Source: Pseudomonadota bacterium
GTDB lineage: Bacteria > Pseudomonadota > Gammaproteobacteria > Steroidobacterales > Steroidobacteraceae
Direction of reading: 5' to 3'
Length of the DNA stretch: 20,819 nucleotides
Assembly: GCA_021850555.1 (NCBI GenBank)
Contig: JAJZLX010000275.1
Coordinates: 1 to 20,819 of the forward strand
Position 1 is the first letter of the stretch; each line of letters starts with the position of its first letter. Positions 14,166 to 20,819 of this stretch are shown in pieces. The position numbers were made by a program, and so were the translations under genes. Under the pieces are notes generated by a model. The model had not been told where the DNA came from. It did no database searches and worked only from the letters and a program-made list of their open reading frames with translations.

Positions 14166-16679
14166 ATGAGCACGATCAGGCAGAACGGGCGGCGCAACCG
14201 CAAGAACGACACCATTCCTTATCTCGTGACCATGGCCGTGATCTCGGCACTTATGCCGGGGCTCGGCCGCGCGAAGCCGGCCGAGCCGGCACAGCCTTCA
14301 GCCCAACCGGCCTCTGCCACCGCTTCCATGGCGCCGCAGATGCAGCTGCAACCGGTCATCGTGACCGCCGAACTGCGTCGAACCAATCTGCAGACGACCC
14401 CCATTGCGGTCACCGCCATCAATGCCCGGGAAATTCAGCAGATGGCTCCCGTGACACTCGCCAACCTGGCGCGCATGGTGCCGAACTTCTCGGTGAACAG
14501 CGTCACGGGATTCAACGCCGCCTCATTCGCCATGCGCGGCGTAGGCAAGACTTCCAGCATCGTCTACAACTCCCCGCCGATCGGAGTACTGCTCGACAAC
14601 TTTGTCATGCCGAGCGTCTACACGGAGTTGCTTGACCCATTCAACCTCCAATCCGTCCAGGTGCTGCGCGGCCCACAGGGAACCCTGTTCGGCGCCAACA
14701 CCATCGGCGGCGTCGTCGACGTGAAGACCAAATCGCCGTCTCTGGATGAAACGGAGTTCGACTTCCAGGGTCAGACCGGCAGTTACAACACGACGATTCT
14801 GCAGGGAGCGCTCAACGTCCCTCTCATCAGACACCGCCTCGCCTTGCGGCTCGTCGCCAGCAGCCACAAGCAGCAAGGCTGGATGCGCGACGGCGCGAGC
14901 GATACCATCAACGGAGTCCGCTACCATGGCACCGGGCAGCGCGTGGGTGGAACCGACGTGAGCACGATGCAGGGAGAGCTGTTGTGGCAACCGACCGCCG
15001 CGCTGCGCTCAGAGTTCATCTATACGCAGGTCGACGACAACTCCCAGACACCAGCCGCGACCAATCTGACCCCGGACGCCAAAACTCCCGGATCCAACAC
15101 ACCCTACTTCGTTTTCGCCGACCTCGGCCTCCTCGGCAGCACCACGGGCAATCCGCTCAACCGTGCCGGCACCAACAACCCCGGGGACGGCTATCTCATC
15201 AACATGGAGCAAGGCCAGCACGTGAAGGCGCAGGGCTATCAGCTGAACACGCGCATTCATCTGAACTTCGGCACCATCACCTGGATACAAGGGTACTGGG
15301 GACAGAGCGACTCCCTGGCATCGAACTACACCGGCGTGGTCGGCCCGATTTCCGTCTTTGACGCCAACCGATCCGACCGACGCAGCACCTGGCAGGAAGA
15401 AGTCCGCTTCACGTCAAATCAAATCGGACCATTCAATTACGTCGCCGGCCTCTTCTACTACCATGACTACGACGCCTTTTGCGTGTCGCAGCTGCTCGGA
15501 ATCTACAACCTGCTGGGAGTTCCGGCGCCACCAGGACTGCAACCGGGCGGATACAACACCAATCCCCAGGTCTTGTGCAGCGCCCAGCGGTCCCGACAGG
15601 CGGCCGCATACGGCCAGGCAAACTGGAAACTGACGGACAAGACCACCCTGACTATGGGCGCCCGCATCACCACGCAACATGACAACTGGATCGGGCGTCA
15701 GCAGGTATTCGTGCAGCAGCTGCCCTCACCGACGGGTGCGATCGTGCCGAGCTTCACCTGGCAACAGCTCGGCAGCCTCATGAACGCGGGCAACTTCTCC
15801 AAATATCCCTACGGGGTCGTGACCAACCAGCACACCTGGACACAACCGACGTACAATATCACCCTGTCCCATAAATTCTCCAAGAACATATTTGTTTACG
15901 GCACGTTCTCCCACGCGTTCGAAGCCGGCGCATACAATGACCAAATCGGCACCACCGGCACTCCGATCAGCCCGGCAGAGGCACAGCCCACCGCGCCGGA
16001 GAAGGCCAACTCGTTCGAGCTCGGCTTGAAGAGCGAGCTCGACCAGCAACGCGTGCGACTGAACGAGGCGCTCTTCTATGTGCAATACAAGAATGTGATA
16101 CGCCAGGTGGTCGTTCCGGTAACGAACATCAACGGTGCCGTCGGCGAGGAAACCCTGTTCCGTAACGCCGCGAAGGAGACCGCGTACGGCATCGAGAGCG
16201 AGCTGACTGCGCGCCTGACAGACAATCTACTGCTGAACCTGCCCCTGAGCTTTCAGCGCTGTTATTACAACAGGTTCGAGAGCAGCGGCGTTAACCTGTC
16301 GATGCTTCCCGTGACACGCTGCCCGGAATGGACCGGGACTCTGGACCTGAACTACAGCGTCCCGATGCGCCACTCGCTCGGTGGCCTCGACGTGGATGTC
16401 TCGGAGAACTATGTATCGAAGAACCTCGATACGTACTCACTGGCCCTGCCTTACGCTCCGTTCACCCAGACATACCAGCAGGCGCGGGCGCTCCTCGACG
16501 CCTCGGTCACCTATACCACGCCCGACCATCGAATCTTCGTACGGTTCATCGGCCGGAATCTGACGGACAAGATTTACCTGGAGAACGCGCAAAACGTCGA
16601 TCCGCTGTGGGTGTGGGGCTTTTATGGAGAGCCGCGCTACCTCGGGGTCCAGGTGGGCTATAAGTTCATCAACAGGTGA
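14166..16679 (+). CDS. TonB-dependent outer-membrane receptor
   Basis: This 837 aa outer-membrane beta-barrel importer is energised by TonB. A signal peptide is likely: a basic start (RQNGRRNRKN), a hydrophobic stretch at about residues 18-32 and a possible cleavage near GRA-KP. A TonB-box-like VIVTAEL (64-70) follows a Pro/Ala/Gln-rich linker. The plug domain contains FAMRGVG, VQVLRGPQGTLFGANTIGG and VDVKTKSP, and the barrel ends with LGVQVGYKFINR. The frame extends upstream to 14061, but the ATG at 14166 gives the signal peptide in register and is preceded by GGGGG about 10 bases upstream. An in-frame ATG at 14085 lies inside the predicted -10. This style of receptor is frequent in degraders of large hydrophobic compounds. 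Substrate is inferred only from the neighbours. Confidence 0.93.
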   Translation: MSTIRQNGRRNRKNDTIPYLVTMAVISALMPGLGRAKPAEPAQPSAQPASATASMAPQMQLQPVIVTAELRRTNLQTTPIAVTAINAREIQQMAPVTLANLARMVPNFSVNSVTGFNAASFAMRGVGKTSSIVYNSPPIGVLLDNFVMPSVYTELLDPFNLQSVQVLRGPQGTLFGANTIGGVVDVKTKSPSLDETEFDFQGQTGSYNTTILQGALNVPLIRHRLALRLVASSHKQQGWMRDGASDTINGVRYHGTGQRVGGTDVSTMQGELLWQPTAALRSEFIYTQVDDNSQTPAATNLTPDAKTPGSNTPYFVFADLGLLGSTTGNPLNRAGTNNPGDGYLINMEQGQHVKAQGYQLNTRIHLNFGTITWIQGYWGQSDSLASNYTGVVGPISVFDANRSDRRSTWQEEVRFTSNQIGPFNYVAGLFYYHDYDAFCVSQLLGIYNLLGVPAPPGLQPGGYNTNPQVLCSAQRSRQAAAYGQANWKLTDKTTLTMGARITTQHDNWIGRQQVFVQQLPSPTGAIVPSFTWQQLGSLMNAGNFSKYPYGVVTNQHTWTQPTYNITLSHKFSKNIFVYGTFSHAFEAGAYNDQIGTTGTPISPAEAQPTAPEKANSFELGLKSELDQQRVRLNEALFYVQYKNVIRQVVVPVTNINGAVGEETLFRNAAKETAYGIESELTARLTDNLLLNLPLSFQRCYYNRFESSGVNLSMLPVTRCPEWTGTLDLNYSVPMRHSLGGLDVDVSENYVSKNLDTYSLALPYAPFTQTYQQARALLDASVTYTTPDHRIFVRFIGRNLTDKIYLENAQNVDPLWVWGFYGEPRYLGVQVGYKFINR

Positions 16680-16690
16680 GGGCGGGCGAG

Positions 16691-17878
16691 CTAGATCACC
16701 TCGGCGGCTCGCAAGGCGACGATCTCCTCGTCGCGATAACCGAGACTGTGCAGAATCTCATCGGTATGCTCACCGGCTTGTGGCGGCGGCCGCCTGATGC
16801 CGCCGCCACAGCGGCTGAGCGTGATAGGCAGGTCCGGCACGGGCGCCGTGCGCGACAGACCCGGGTAGCCGACCACGGGGTGCAGCAAGCTCATCGCGGC
16901 CACCTGCGCATCTTCGAGGACCTCCTGCGGCGTCAACACCGGCCCGGCGGGGATGCCCGCGCCTTGCAGCGCTTCGAGCGCCTCGGCCGTGGCGCGCTCG
17001 CGGCACCACTCACGCATGCGCGCGAGGATGGGGCCGCTGTTGTCTCCGCGCGATGCGTCGCTGCAAAAACGCGGGTCCCGGATCCAGCGATCCTCCTCAC
17101 CCATGAGCCGGGCCCAGCGGCGAAATAGGCCGTTGCCGACCACGTGGGTCAGAATGTGTCCGTCACGAGTCTCGAACACGTCCGATGGCGCGGATGTCTG
17201 CACACGATTTCCCGTTCCGATGCGCCCAATGTGAGTCGCGCCTTGCTCGACGAGATGCGAGCCGAACACGGCAAGGGCAGTGCCGAGCAGCGTCGCCTGC
17301 ACCTCCTGTCCCTCTCCTGTCTGCGTGCGGTGCATCAGGGCCGCGAGCGTTCCGAAGGCCGACAGAACGGCGGTCGCGTAATCCACGTACGGTGCCGCAG
17401 CCTTGGCGGGCGCCCCGGGTGTGCCGGTCATGTACATTGCTCCGGACATCGCCTGCCCGATACCGTCGAAGCCGCCGCGGCTGCGGTAGGGGCCGATGTC
17501 GCCGAAGGCGCTCTGCGATACGAGAATGATGTCCGGTCGGATCTTGCGCAACGATGCGTAGTCAAGACCCATCTTCGCGCGCGCAGCCGCCGGCAGATTG
17601 GCGACCACCACATCGGCAGTGGCGACGAGGCGGGAGACGATTTCCCCGGCAGCGGACTTGCCGAGATCGAGCGTCAAGGAGCGCTTGTTGCATGCGGTCT
17701 GAAACAGCACCGCACCCTCGCCCGAGGCGGTGATCGGCGCGATGAACCGATCCTCGCCGCCGCCGCGCCGCTCGATGCGAATCACGTCCGCACCGAGATA
17801 GCCGAGCAGCGTCGCACAATATGGTCCGGCGACGTAGCGCCCAAAATCCAGCACTCGAATGTTCTTCAGTAGCATCAT
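16691..17878 (-). CDS. Family III CoA-transferase (CaiB/BaiF type)
   Basis: This 395 aa protein is of normal family length. It transfers CoA between a donor acyl-CoA and a carboxylic acid through an aspartyl-CoA anhydride. Visible motifs are LDFGRYVAGPYCATLLGYLG near the N-terminus, DVIRIE (31-36), NKRSLTLDL (64-72), the catalytic Asp166 in PYVDYATA and a C-terminal HTDEILHSLGY. The frame is open far upstream to 18523, but that part lies opposite the acyl-CoA dehydrogenase. The ATG at 17878 (MMLLKNIRVLDFGRY) is the family-like start; a second ATG follows directly. Only 17 bp separate it from the dehydrogenase start. It converges with the TonB receptor with 11 bp between them. It could activate the substrate or recycle CoA between intermediates. 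Confidence 0.92.
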   Translation of the reverse strand: MMLLKNIRVLDFGRYVAGPYCATLLGYLGADVIRIERRGGGEDRFIAPITASGEGAVLFQTACNKRSLTLDLGKSAAGEIVSRLVATADVVVANLPAAARAKMGLDYASLRKIRPDIILVSQSAFGDIGPYRSRGGFDGIGQAMSGAMYMTGTPGAPAKAAAPYVDYATAVLSAFGTLAALMHRTQTGEGQEVQATLLGTALAVFGSHLVEQGATHIGRIGTGNRVQTSAPSDVFETRDGHILTHVVGNGLFRRWARLMGEEDRWIRDPRFCSDASRGDNSGPILARMREWCRERATAEALEALQGAGIPAGPVLTPQEVLEDAQVAAMSLLHPVVGYPGLSRTAPVPDLPITLSRCGGGIRRPPPQAGEHTDEILHSLGYRDEEIVALRAAEVI

Positions 17879-17886
17879 TGCGTACA

Positions 17887-17894
17887 GGAGCTCC
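17887..17894. promoter_or_regulatory. Palindromic GGAGCTCC acting as ribosome binding site, possibly on both strands
   Basis: GGAGCTCC is its own reverse complement. On the plus strand, AGGAG (17886-17890) lies 5 bases before the acyl-CoA dehydrogenase ATG. On the minus strand, GGGAG (17895-17891) lies 12 bases before the first CoA-transferase ATG and 15 before the second. The plus-strand role is well placed; the minus-strand role is at long spacing and less sure. Confidence 0.5.
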
Positions 17895-17895
17895 C

Positions 17896-19056
17896 ATGGA
17901 TTTCCGATTGACCGACGAGCAAATCTCTCTGCAGGCGGCTGCCCGCAAGTACGTGCGTGAGCGACTGCTGCCGCTCGCCGCGCAGATCGATCGCGAGGAC
18001 ACGGCGCCGCCGAGGTCGCTGGTGCACGAGTACGCCAAGATGGGTTTCCTCGGCCTGAACGTGAGTCCCGAGTACGGTGGTCTCGGCCTCGGCAATCTCG
18101 AGGCGCTGATCGTTCTGGAAGAGTTCGGCAAGTGCTCCTCCGCGCTCGCCTTTCCTGTGTTCGAGTCGTGCGTCGGCCCCGTTCGGTCGATCGAGCACTT
18201 CGGTGGCGAGGCGCTGCGCCGGCGCGTCGTGCCCCGAGTGTGCAGCGGCGACATGATCGTGGCCGTTTCGATGTCCGAGCCTCAGGCCGGCTCCGCGTTG
18301 AGCGACCTGACCACCCGTGCGGAAATACGCGCGGACCGCGTGGTGCTGAACGGGTCCAAGCGCTGGTGCTCGGGAGGGGGCCATGCGGATGCCTATGTGG
18401 TGTACTGCCGCATGGGCCCCGAGCCGGGCGCCAAAGGCATCGGCGCGGTCCTGGTCGAAAAAGGCGCCGCCGGCTTGTCGTTCGGAAACCGCGAGAGCCT
18501 GATGGGATTTCGCGGCGTACCAAGCAGTGACTTGTATTTCGATGATTGCGAAGTGCCCATCGAGAACATGATCGTGCCGGCGGGCGGCTTCAGGAAGCTC
18601 ATGGAGACATTCGATCTTGAGCGGTGCGGAAACGCGACCATGGCGCTGTCGCAGGCGAGCGGCGCGCTCGAGGACGTACTCGCATATGTGCAGGAACGAA
18701 AGCAATTCGGCAAGCCGCTCGTCGACTTCCAGGCCGTGCAGCTGAAACTCGCGGAGATGCAGATGAAGGTCGAGGCCGCCCGATTGCTCATCTGGCGCGC
18801 GGCCACGAGCGGCAAGGATGGGCTGCCCGATGTGCTCAACTCGTCCGTCGCCAAGTGCTTCGCTAACGAGACGGCACGGGAGGTTTGTGGACATGCGGTG
18901 CAATTGATGGGAGGTTACGGCTACTCGAAGGAGTTCCCGATGGAGCGGCGGCTGCGGGACGCGTGGGGCTGGGGCATCGCAGGAGGGGCGATCGACATCC
19001 AGAAGGTCAATATCGCTTCGGCCATGATAGGACGGCGCTTCGATCAGCGCCGCTGA
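17896..19056 (+). CDS. Acyl-CoA dehydrogenase (catalytic base apparently in isovaleryl-CoA-dehydrogenase position)
   Basis: This 386 aa FAD enzyme introduces an alpha,beta double bond into an acyl-CoA and passes electrons to ETF. Motifs are PEYGGLGLG (59-67), SEPQAGSAL (127-135), RKQFGKPL (268-275) and QLMGGYGYSKEFPMERRLRDA (the last third). Where medium-chain enzymes have the catalytic Glu in YEGT, this protein reads IAGGA (361-365), so that Glu is absent. However, E242 in FDLERCGNA aligns with the LDLER segment that carries the base in isovaleryl-CoA dehydrogenase. This suggests a branched or cyclic acyl-CoA substrate (inference). The ATG at 17896 has AGGAG 5 bases upstream. It is divergent from the CoA-transferase, and its 3' end overlaps the ferredoxin gene by 13 bp. 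Confidence 0.93.
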   Translation: MDFRLTDEQISLQAAARKYVRERLLPLAAQIDREDTAPPRSLVHEYAKMGFLGLNVSPEYGGLGLGNLEALIVLEEFGKCSSALAFPVFESCVGPVRSIEHFGGEALRRRVVPRVCSGDMIVAVSMSEPQAGSALSDLTTRAEIRADRVVLNGSKRWCSGGGHADAYVVYCRMGPEPGAKGIGAVLVEKGAAGLSFGNRESLMGFRGVPSSDLYFDDCEVPIENMIVPAGGFRKLMETFDLERCGNATMALSQASGALEDVLAYVQERKQFGKPLVDFQAVQLKLAEMQMKVEAARLLIWRAATSGKDGLPDVLNSSVAKCFANETAREVCGHAVQLMGGYGYSKEFPMERRLRDAWGWGIAGGAIDIQKVNIASAMIGRRFDQRR

Positions 19057-19418
19057 GGCCGGGCCGCCTGCTCGACGCAGGTCGGCGCGAGCGCCACCTC
19101 GATCATTCCGCCGGTGACGCGGGTCAGGTGCCGCATCAGCGGCTGCGTCGCCGGCGCGCCGAGCACGCGACCGTCGCGGACGTCGAAGGATGCGCCGTGC
19201 AGCGGGCAGATGAGCCGCGCGCCACGCAGGCGGCCCTCGTGCATCCGGGCGAACGCGTGCGTGCAGATGTTATCGAGTGCAAACACGCCATCACGCGTGC
19301 GGCAAATGAGCAGCTCGCGTCCGGCAACCACGACGCACCGCATCTGCCCCTCGGGAAGCTCATCGAGTGTGATGACCGGGTGGAATTGCGCAGTGGTCAC
19401 GGTCGCAGCCAGATTCAT
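19044..19418 (-). CDS. Rieske [2Fe-2S] ferredoxin
   Basis: This 124 aa small electron carrier would move electrons from the FAD reductase to the Rieske oxygenases. The cluster ligands are C52-x-H54 (ICTHAFARM) and C71-x-x-H74 (CPLHGASFD), with a standard spacer of 16. The ATG at 19418 is chosen because GAGGAG lies 5 bases upstream and the protein then begins directly with a family-like N-terminus. The frame itself extends to 19652, across the operator, and that part is rejected. It is a lone leftward gene that ends 13 bp inside the acyl-CoA dehydrogenase. A promoter and operator D lie immediately upstream. It is the only ferredoxin in the window, so it probably serves both oxygenases. Confidence 0.93.
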   Translation of the reverse strand: MNLAATVTTAQFHPVITLDELPEGQMRCVVVAGRELLICRTRDGVFALDNICTHAFARMHEGRLRGARLICPLHGASFDVRDGRVLGAPATQPLMRHLTRVTGGMIEVALAPTCVEQAARPQRR

Positions 19419-19443
19419 GCAGGCTCCTCGGTCGCGGGCAGCT

Positions 19444-19472
19444 ACTGTACCGCAGCCGCCATAAAAAAACAG
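19444..19472 (-). promoter_or_regulatory. Leftward promoter candidate of the ferredoxin gene
   Basis: On the minus strand there is a -35 CTGTTT (19472-19467), which is the left arm of operator D, and a -10 TACAGT (19449-19444) with 17 bp spacing. The predicted transcript start near 19437 leaves a leader of about 19 bases that includes the GAGGAG ribosome binding site. The hexamers are imperfect, but the arrangement repeats that at operator B. Confidence 0.5.
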
Positions 19473-19484
19473 GCACGCTTGTTT
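19467..19484. promoter_or_regulatory. Operator-like palindrome, site D
   Basis: The sequence AAACAGGCACGCTTGTTT has 8-base arms with one mismatch around an AC centre, the same size and layout as site B. The arms are identical to B except for one base. It lies between the divergent ferredoxin and ABM/acyl-CoA synthetase genes. A TAGAAT (19505-19510) to the right is a possible -10 for the rightward genes, but no convincing -35 pairs with it. Confidence 0.7.
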
Positions 19485-19533
19485 CTTTTTAAGATCGGGT
19501 GAGCTAGAATCGGTCCAAACCAGAGGGGGCGCA

Positions 19534-19824
19534 ATGGCGACAGTCACATTCATTGCCAGGATGACCGTAAAGCCCGACCGCGAACAGGAATTTCTCTCGT
19601 GCTGCCGTAAGCTCGAGGAATATGTGCGCGCGAGCGAGCCGGACACTCTCATCTACCAGTTCTTCCGCTTGCGCGAGCCGAACCGATTTGCCGTGCTCGA
19701 GTCCTTTCGCGACGAGGCGGCCGAGAGCCGGCACATGAGCTCGGCGATGCTCGCGCAGACTGGGCCGCAGATCGCCTCATGTGTAGAGGGCACATGGGTT
19801 CGGGAATTCTTCGATCCGCTGTAG
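19534..19824 (+). CDS. Small ABM-domain protein (antibiotic biosynthesis monooxygenase/YgiN-like)
   Basis: This 96 aa protein has the ferredoxin-like fold of the ABM family: an N-terminal strand TVTFIARMTVKP, a helix with FLSCCRKLEEYVRAS, then the typical YQFFRLREPNRFAVLESFRD segment, an HMSS helix, and a final strand. Members are cofactor-free monooxygenases, quinol oxygenases or small structural partners of oxidative pathways. The catalytic role here is unknown. The start is supported by AGGGGG 4 bases upstream of the ATG. It is first in a rightward unit with the acyl-CoA synthetase, 9 bp ahead of it, and sits behind operator D. It might act on a quinone- or phenol-like intermediate (inference). 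Confidence 0.87.
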   Translation: MATVTFIARMTVKPDREQEFLSCCRKLEEYVRASEPDTLIYQFFRLREPNRFAVLESFRDEAAESRHMSSAMLAQTGPQIASCVEGTWVREFFDPL

Positions 19825-19833
19825 ATCGCCCAA

Positions 19834-20819
19834 ATGAACTCTCCCGACAAATCCAGGTGTAGCGAGGCGCTGCGCTCGGTACGGATTCAGGTCACCACCC
19901 TCGGCGACCTGTTGCTTGCCGCCGCCGATCGCCACCCCGACTCACCCGCCCTCATCCTGCCCGGCGAGCGCATGACGTACGGGCAGCTCGCCGAAAATGC
20001 GCTGCGCCGCGCCCGGTGCCTCCAGGCGCTCGGCATCAAGCCCCATGATCACGTCGGACTGCTGTTGCCGACCTGCTTTGAATTCGTCGAGATACTGTTC
20101 GCGATCGCGCTGTGCGGCGCCGTGGCGGTACCGCTGAATGCGCGCTACCGCCACAACGAGCTCGCCTATGTGATCGAGAACGGCGATCTGGTCACGGTGT
20201 TCACGACCGACAGCATCGCCGAGCAGGTCAATTTCGTCGAGCGGCTGACCACCGCGCTGCCCGAATTGCGTACCGCCGGGAACCCGCGCCGGCTGAGGCT
20301 CGGTGCCGCGCCGCATCTGCGCAATCTCGTGCTGCTCGGCAATTCGCGCCCCGCCGGGTTTCTCGGTCAGGAGGAGTTCGAGGCGCTCGGCGAAGAATCG
20401 AGCGAAGACCGCGTACACGAATCGCGTCTGCGCGTGCGGCTGCGTGATGTGGCGATCATGCTCTACACCTCCGGAACCACCTCAAACCCAAAGGGCTGCC
20501 TGCTCACGCACGAGGCCATAGTACGCAATTCGATCGCGCTCGGCCGGCACCGCTACGCCCTCAAGCACGAAGATGTATTCTGGTCACCCCTGCCGATATT
20601 CCACATCGCGGCAATCCTGCCGCTGTGTGCTATTTTCGACGTGGGCGGAGTCTACGCGACGATGACGCACTTCGAGGCCGGGGCGGCGCTGCGCATGCTG
20701 GAAAGCGAGCGGGTGACCGCGACGTATCCGTGCTTCGTCACGATCATGTCCGATCTCATTCATCACCCGGACTTCCCGAAGACGGACCTCTCGCGCATCC
20801 AACTGATGAACTCGAATTT
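19834..20819 (+). CDS. Acyl-CoA synthetase (AMP-dependent synthetase/ligase), 3' truncated by window edge
   Basis: The first 328 codons of an adenylate-forming ligase run off the window. The enzyme would activate a carboxylic acid with ATP to an acyl-AMP and then to an acyl-CoA. Visible parts are the N-terminal LILPGERMTYGQLAENALR, VPLNARYRHNELAYVI typical of fatty-acid-CoA-ligase relatives, and the P-loop LYTSGTTSNPKG (210-221). A Ser replaces the common Gly in the P-loop. WSPLPIFHIAA, matching the substrate-site motif of the family, follows. The ATG at 19834 is 9 bp after the ABM stop, with no strong ribosome binding site, so coupled translation is likely. It is probably the entry enzyme that gives the imported acid its CoA thioester. 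The C-terminal domain is not visible. Confidence 0.93.
   Translation, partial: MNSPDKSRCSEALRSVRIQVTTLGDLLLAAADRHPDSPALILPGERMTYGQLAENALRRARCLQALGIKPHDHVGLLLPTCFEFVEILFAIALCGAVAVPLNARYRHNELAYVIENGDLVTVFTTDSIAEQVNFVERLTTALPELRTAGNPRRLRLGAAPHLRNLVLLGNSRPAGFLGQEEFEALGEESSEDRVHESRLRVRLRDVAIMLYTSGTTSNPKGCLLTHEAIVRNSIALGRHRYALKHEDVFWSPLPIFHIAAILPLCAIFDVGGVYATMTHFEAGAALRMLESERVTATYPCFVTIMSDLIHHPDFPKTDLSRIQLMNSN

Noticed and set aside
17879..18523. Long N-terminal extension of the CoA-transferase frame
   Set aside because: It lies fully opposite the acyl-CoA dehydrogenase, is Arg/Pro/Ser-rich without family match, and the family N-terminus begins at 17878.
19419..19652. N-terminal extension of the Rieske ferredoxin
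   Set aside because: It crosses operator D and the opposite ABM gene; the ATG at 19418 has a good ribosome binding site and gives a normal-length ferredoxin.
1..20819. tRNA or rRNA genes, insertion sequences, CRISPR arrays, phage genes
   Set aside because: No cloverleaf-like element, transposase, regularly spaced direct repeats or phage-type protein was seen on either strand.

Overview
The window is GC-rich DNA from a Gram-negative bacterium: it encodes a TonB-dependent outer-membrane receptor and a hybrid sensor kinase. Gene style suggests a proteobacterium that degrades complex hydrophobic carbon sources, such as steroid, terpenoid or aromatic degraders among the Gammaproteobacteria or sphingomonads. 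The exact taxon cannot be read from the sequence. Apart from the kinase at the left edge, nearly every gene fits one CoA-dependent oxidative catabolic cluster.

Layout. 1-1770 (+): 3' part of a membrane hybrid histidine kinase. 2039-5353 (-): PaaG-like crotonase, ferredoxin reductase, BktB/AtoB-type thiolase. 5354-5759: divergent intergenic region with operator site A. 5760-6338 (+): AhpD/carboxymuconolactone-decarboxylase-like protein. 6339-13899 (-): a seven-gene block read from right to left, namely Rieske oxygenase alpha 2, HMG-CoA-synthase-like/DUF35 fusion, SCP2-type thiolase, PECR/DECR-like SDR, Rieske oxygenase alpha 1, ThuA-like protein, VOC-fold protein. 13900-14165: divergent intergenic region with operator sites B and C. 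14166-16679 (+): TonB-dependent receptor. 16691-17878 (-): family III CoA-transferase, divergent from an acyl-CoA dehydrogenase at 17896-19056 (+), with only 17 bp between their start codons. 19044-19418 (-): Rieske ferredoxin. 19419-19533: divergent intergenic region with operator site D. 19534-19824 (+): small ABM-fold monooxygenase. 19834 to the window end (+): acyl-CoA synthetase, cut by the edge.

How the genes could work together (inference). The receptor imports a large or hydrophobic substrate. The acyl-CoA synthetase and/or CoA-transferase activates it. The acyl-CoA dehydrogenase, crotonase, SDR and two thiolases carry out beta-oxidation-like steps. The two terminal oxygenases hydroxylate it with electrons from the reductase (2039-5353 unit) and ferredoxin (19418 unit). 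No oxygenase beta subunit is present. The substrate is not determined.

The most interesting signal is regulatory. An 18-bp palindrome-like element (best copy AAACAAGCGTGCTTGTTT), followed by a T-rich tract, occurs four times. It lies in three of the four divergent gene-start intervals and in no coding sequence that I noticed. At three sites it overlaps a plausible -35 element. It would place reductase, ferredoxin, both oxygenases, receptor and synthetase under one regulator, which is not encoded in the window. The second main point is the HMG-CoA-synthase-like/DUF35 fusion next to a thiolase, which resembles the archaeal thiolase-DUF35-HMG-CoA synthase assembly but seems to lack two of the three catalytic residues of HMG-CoA synthase.
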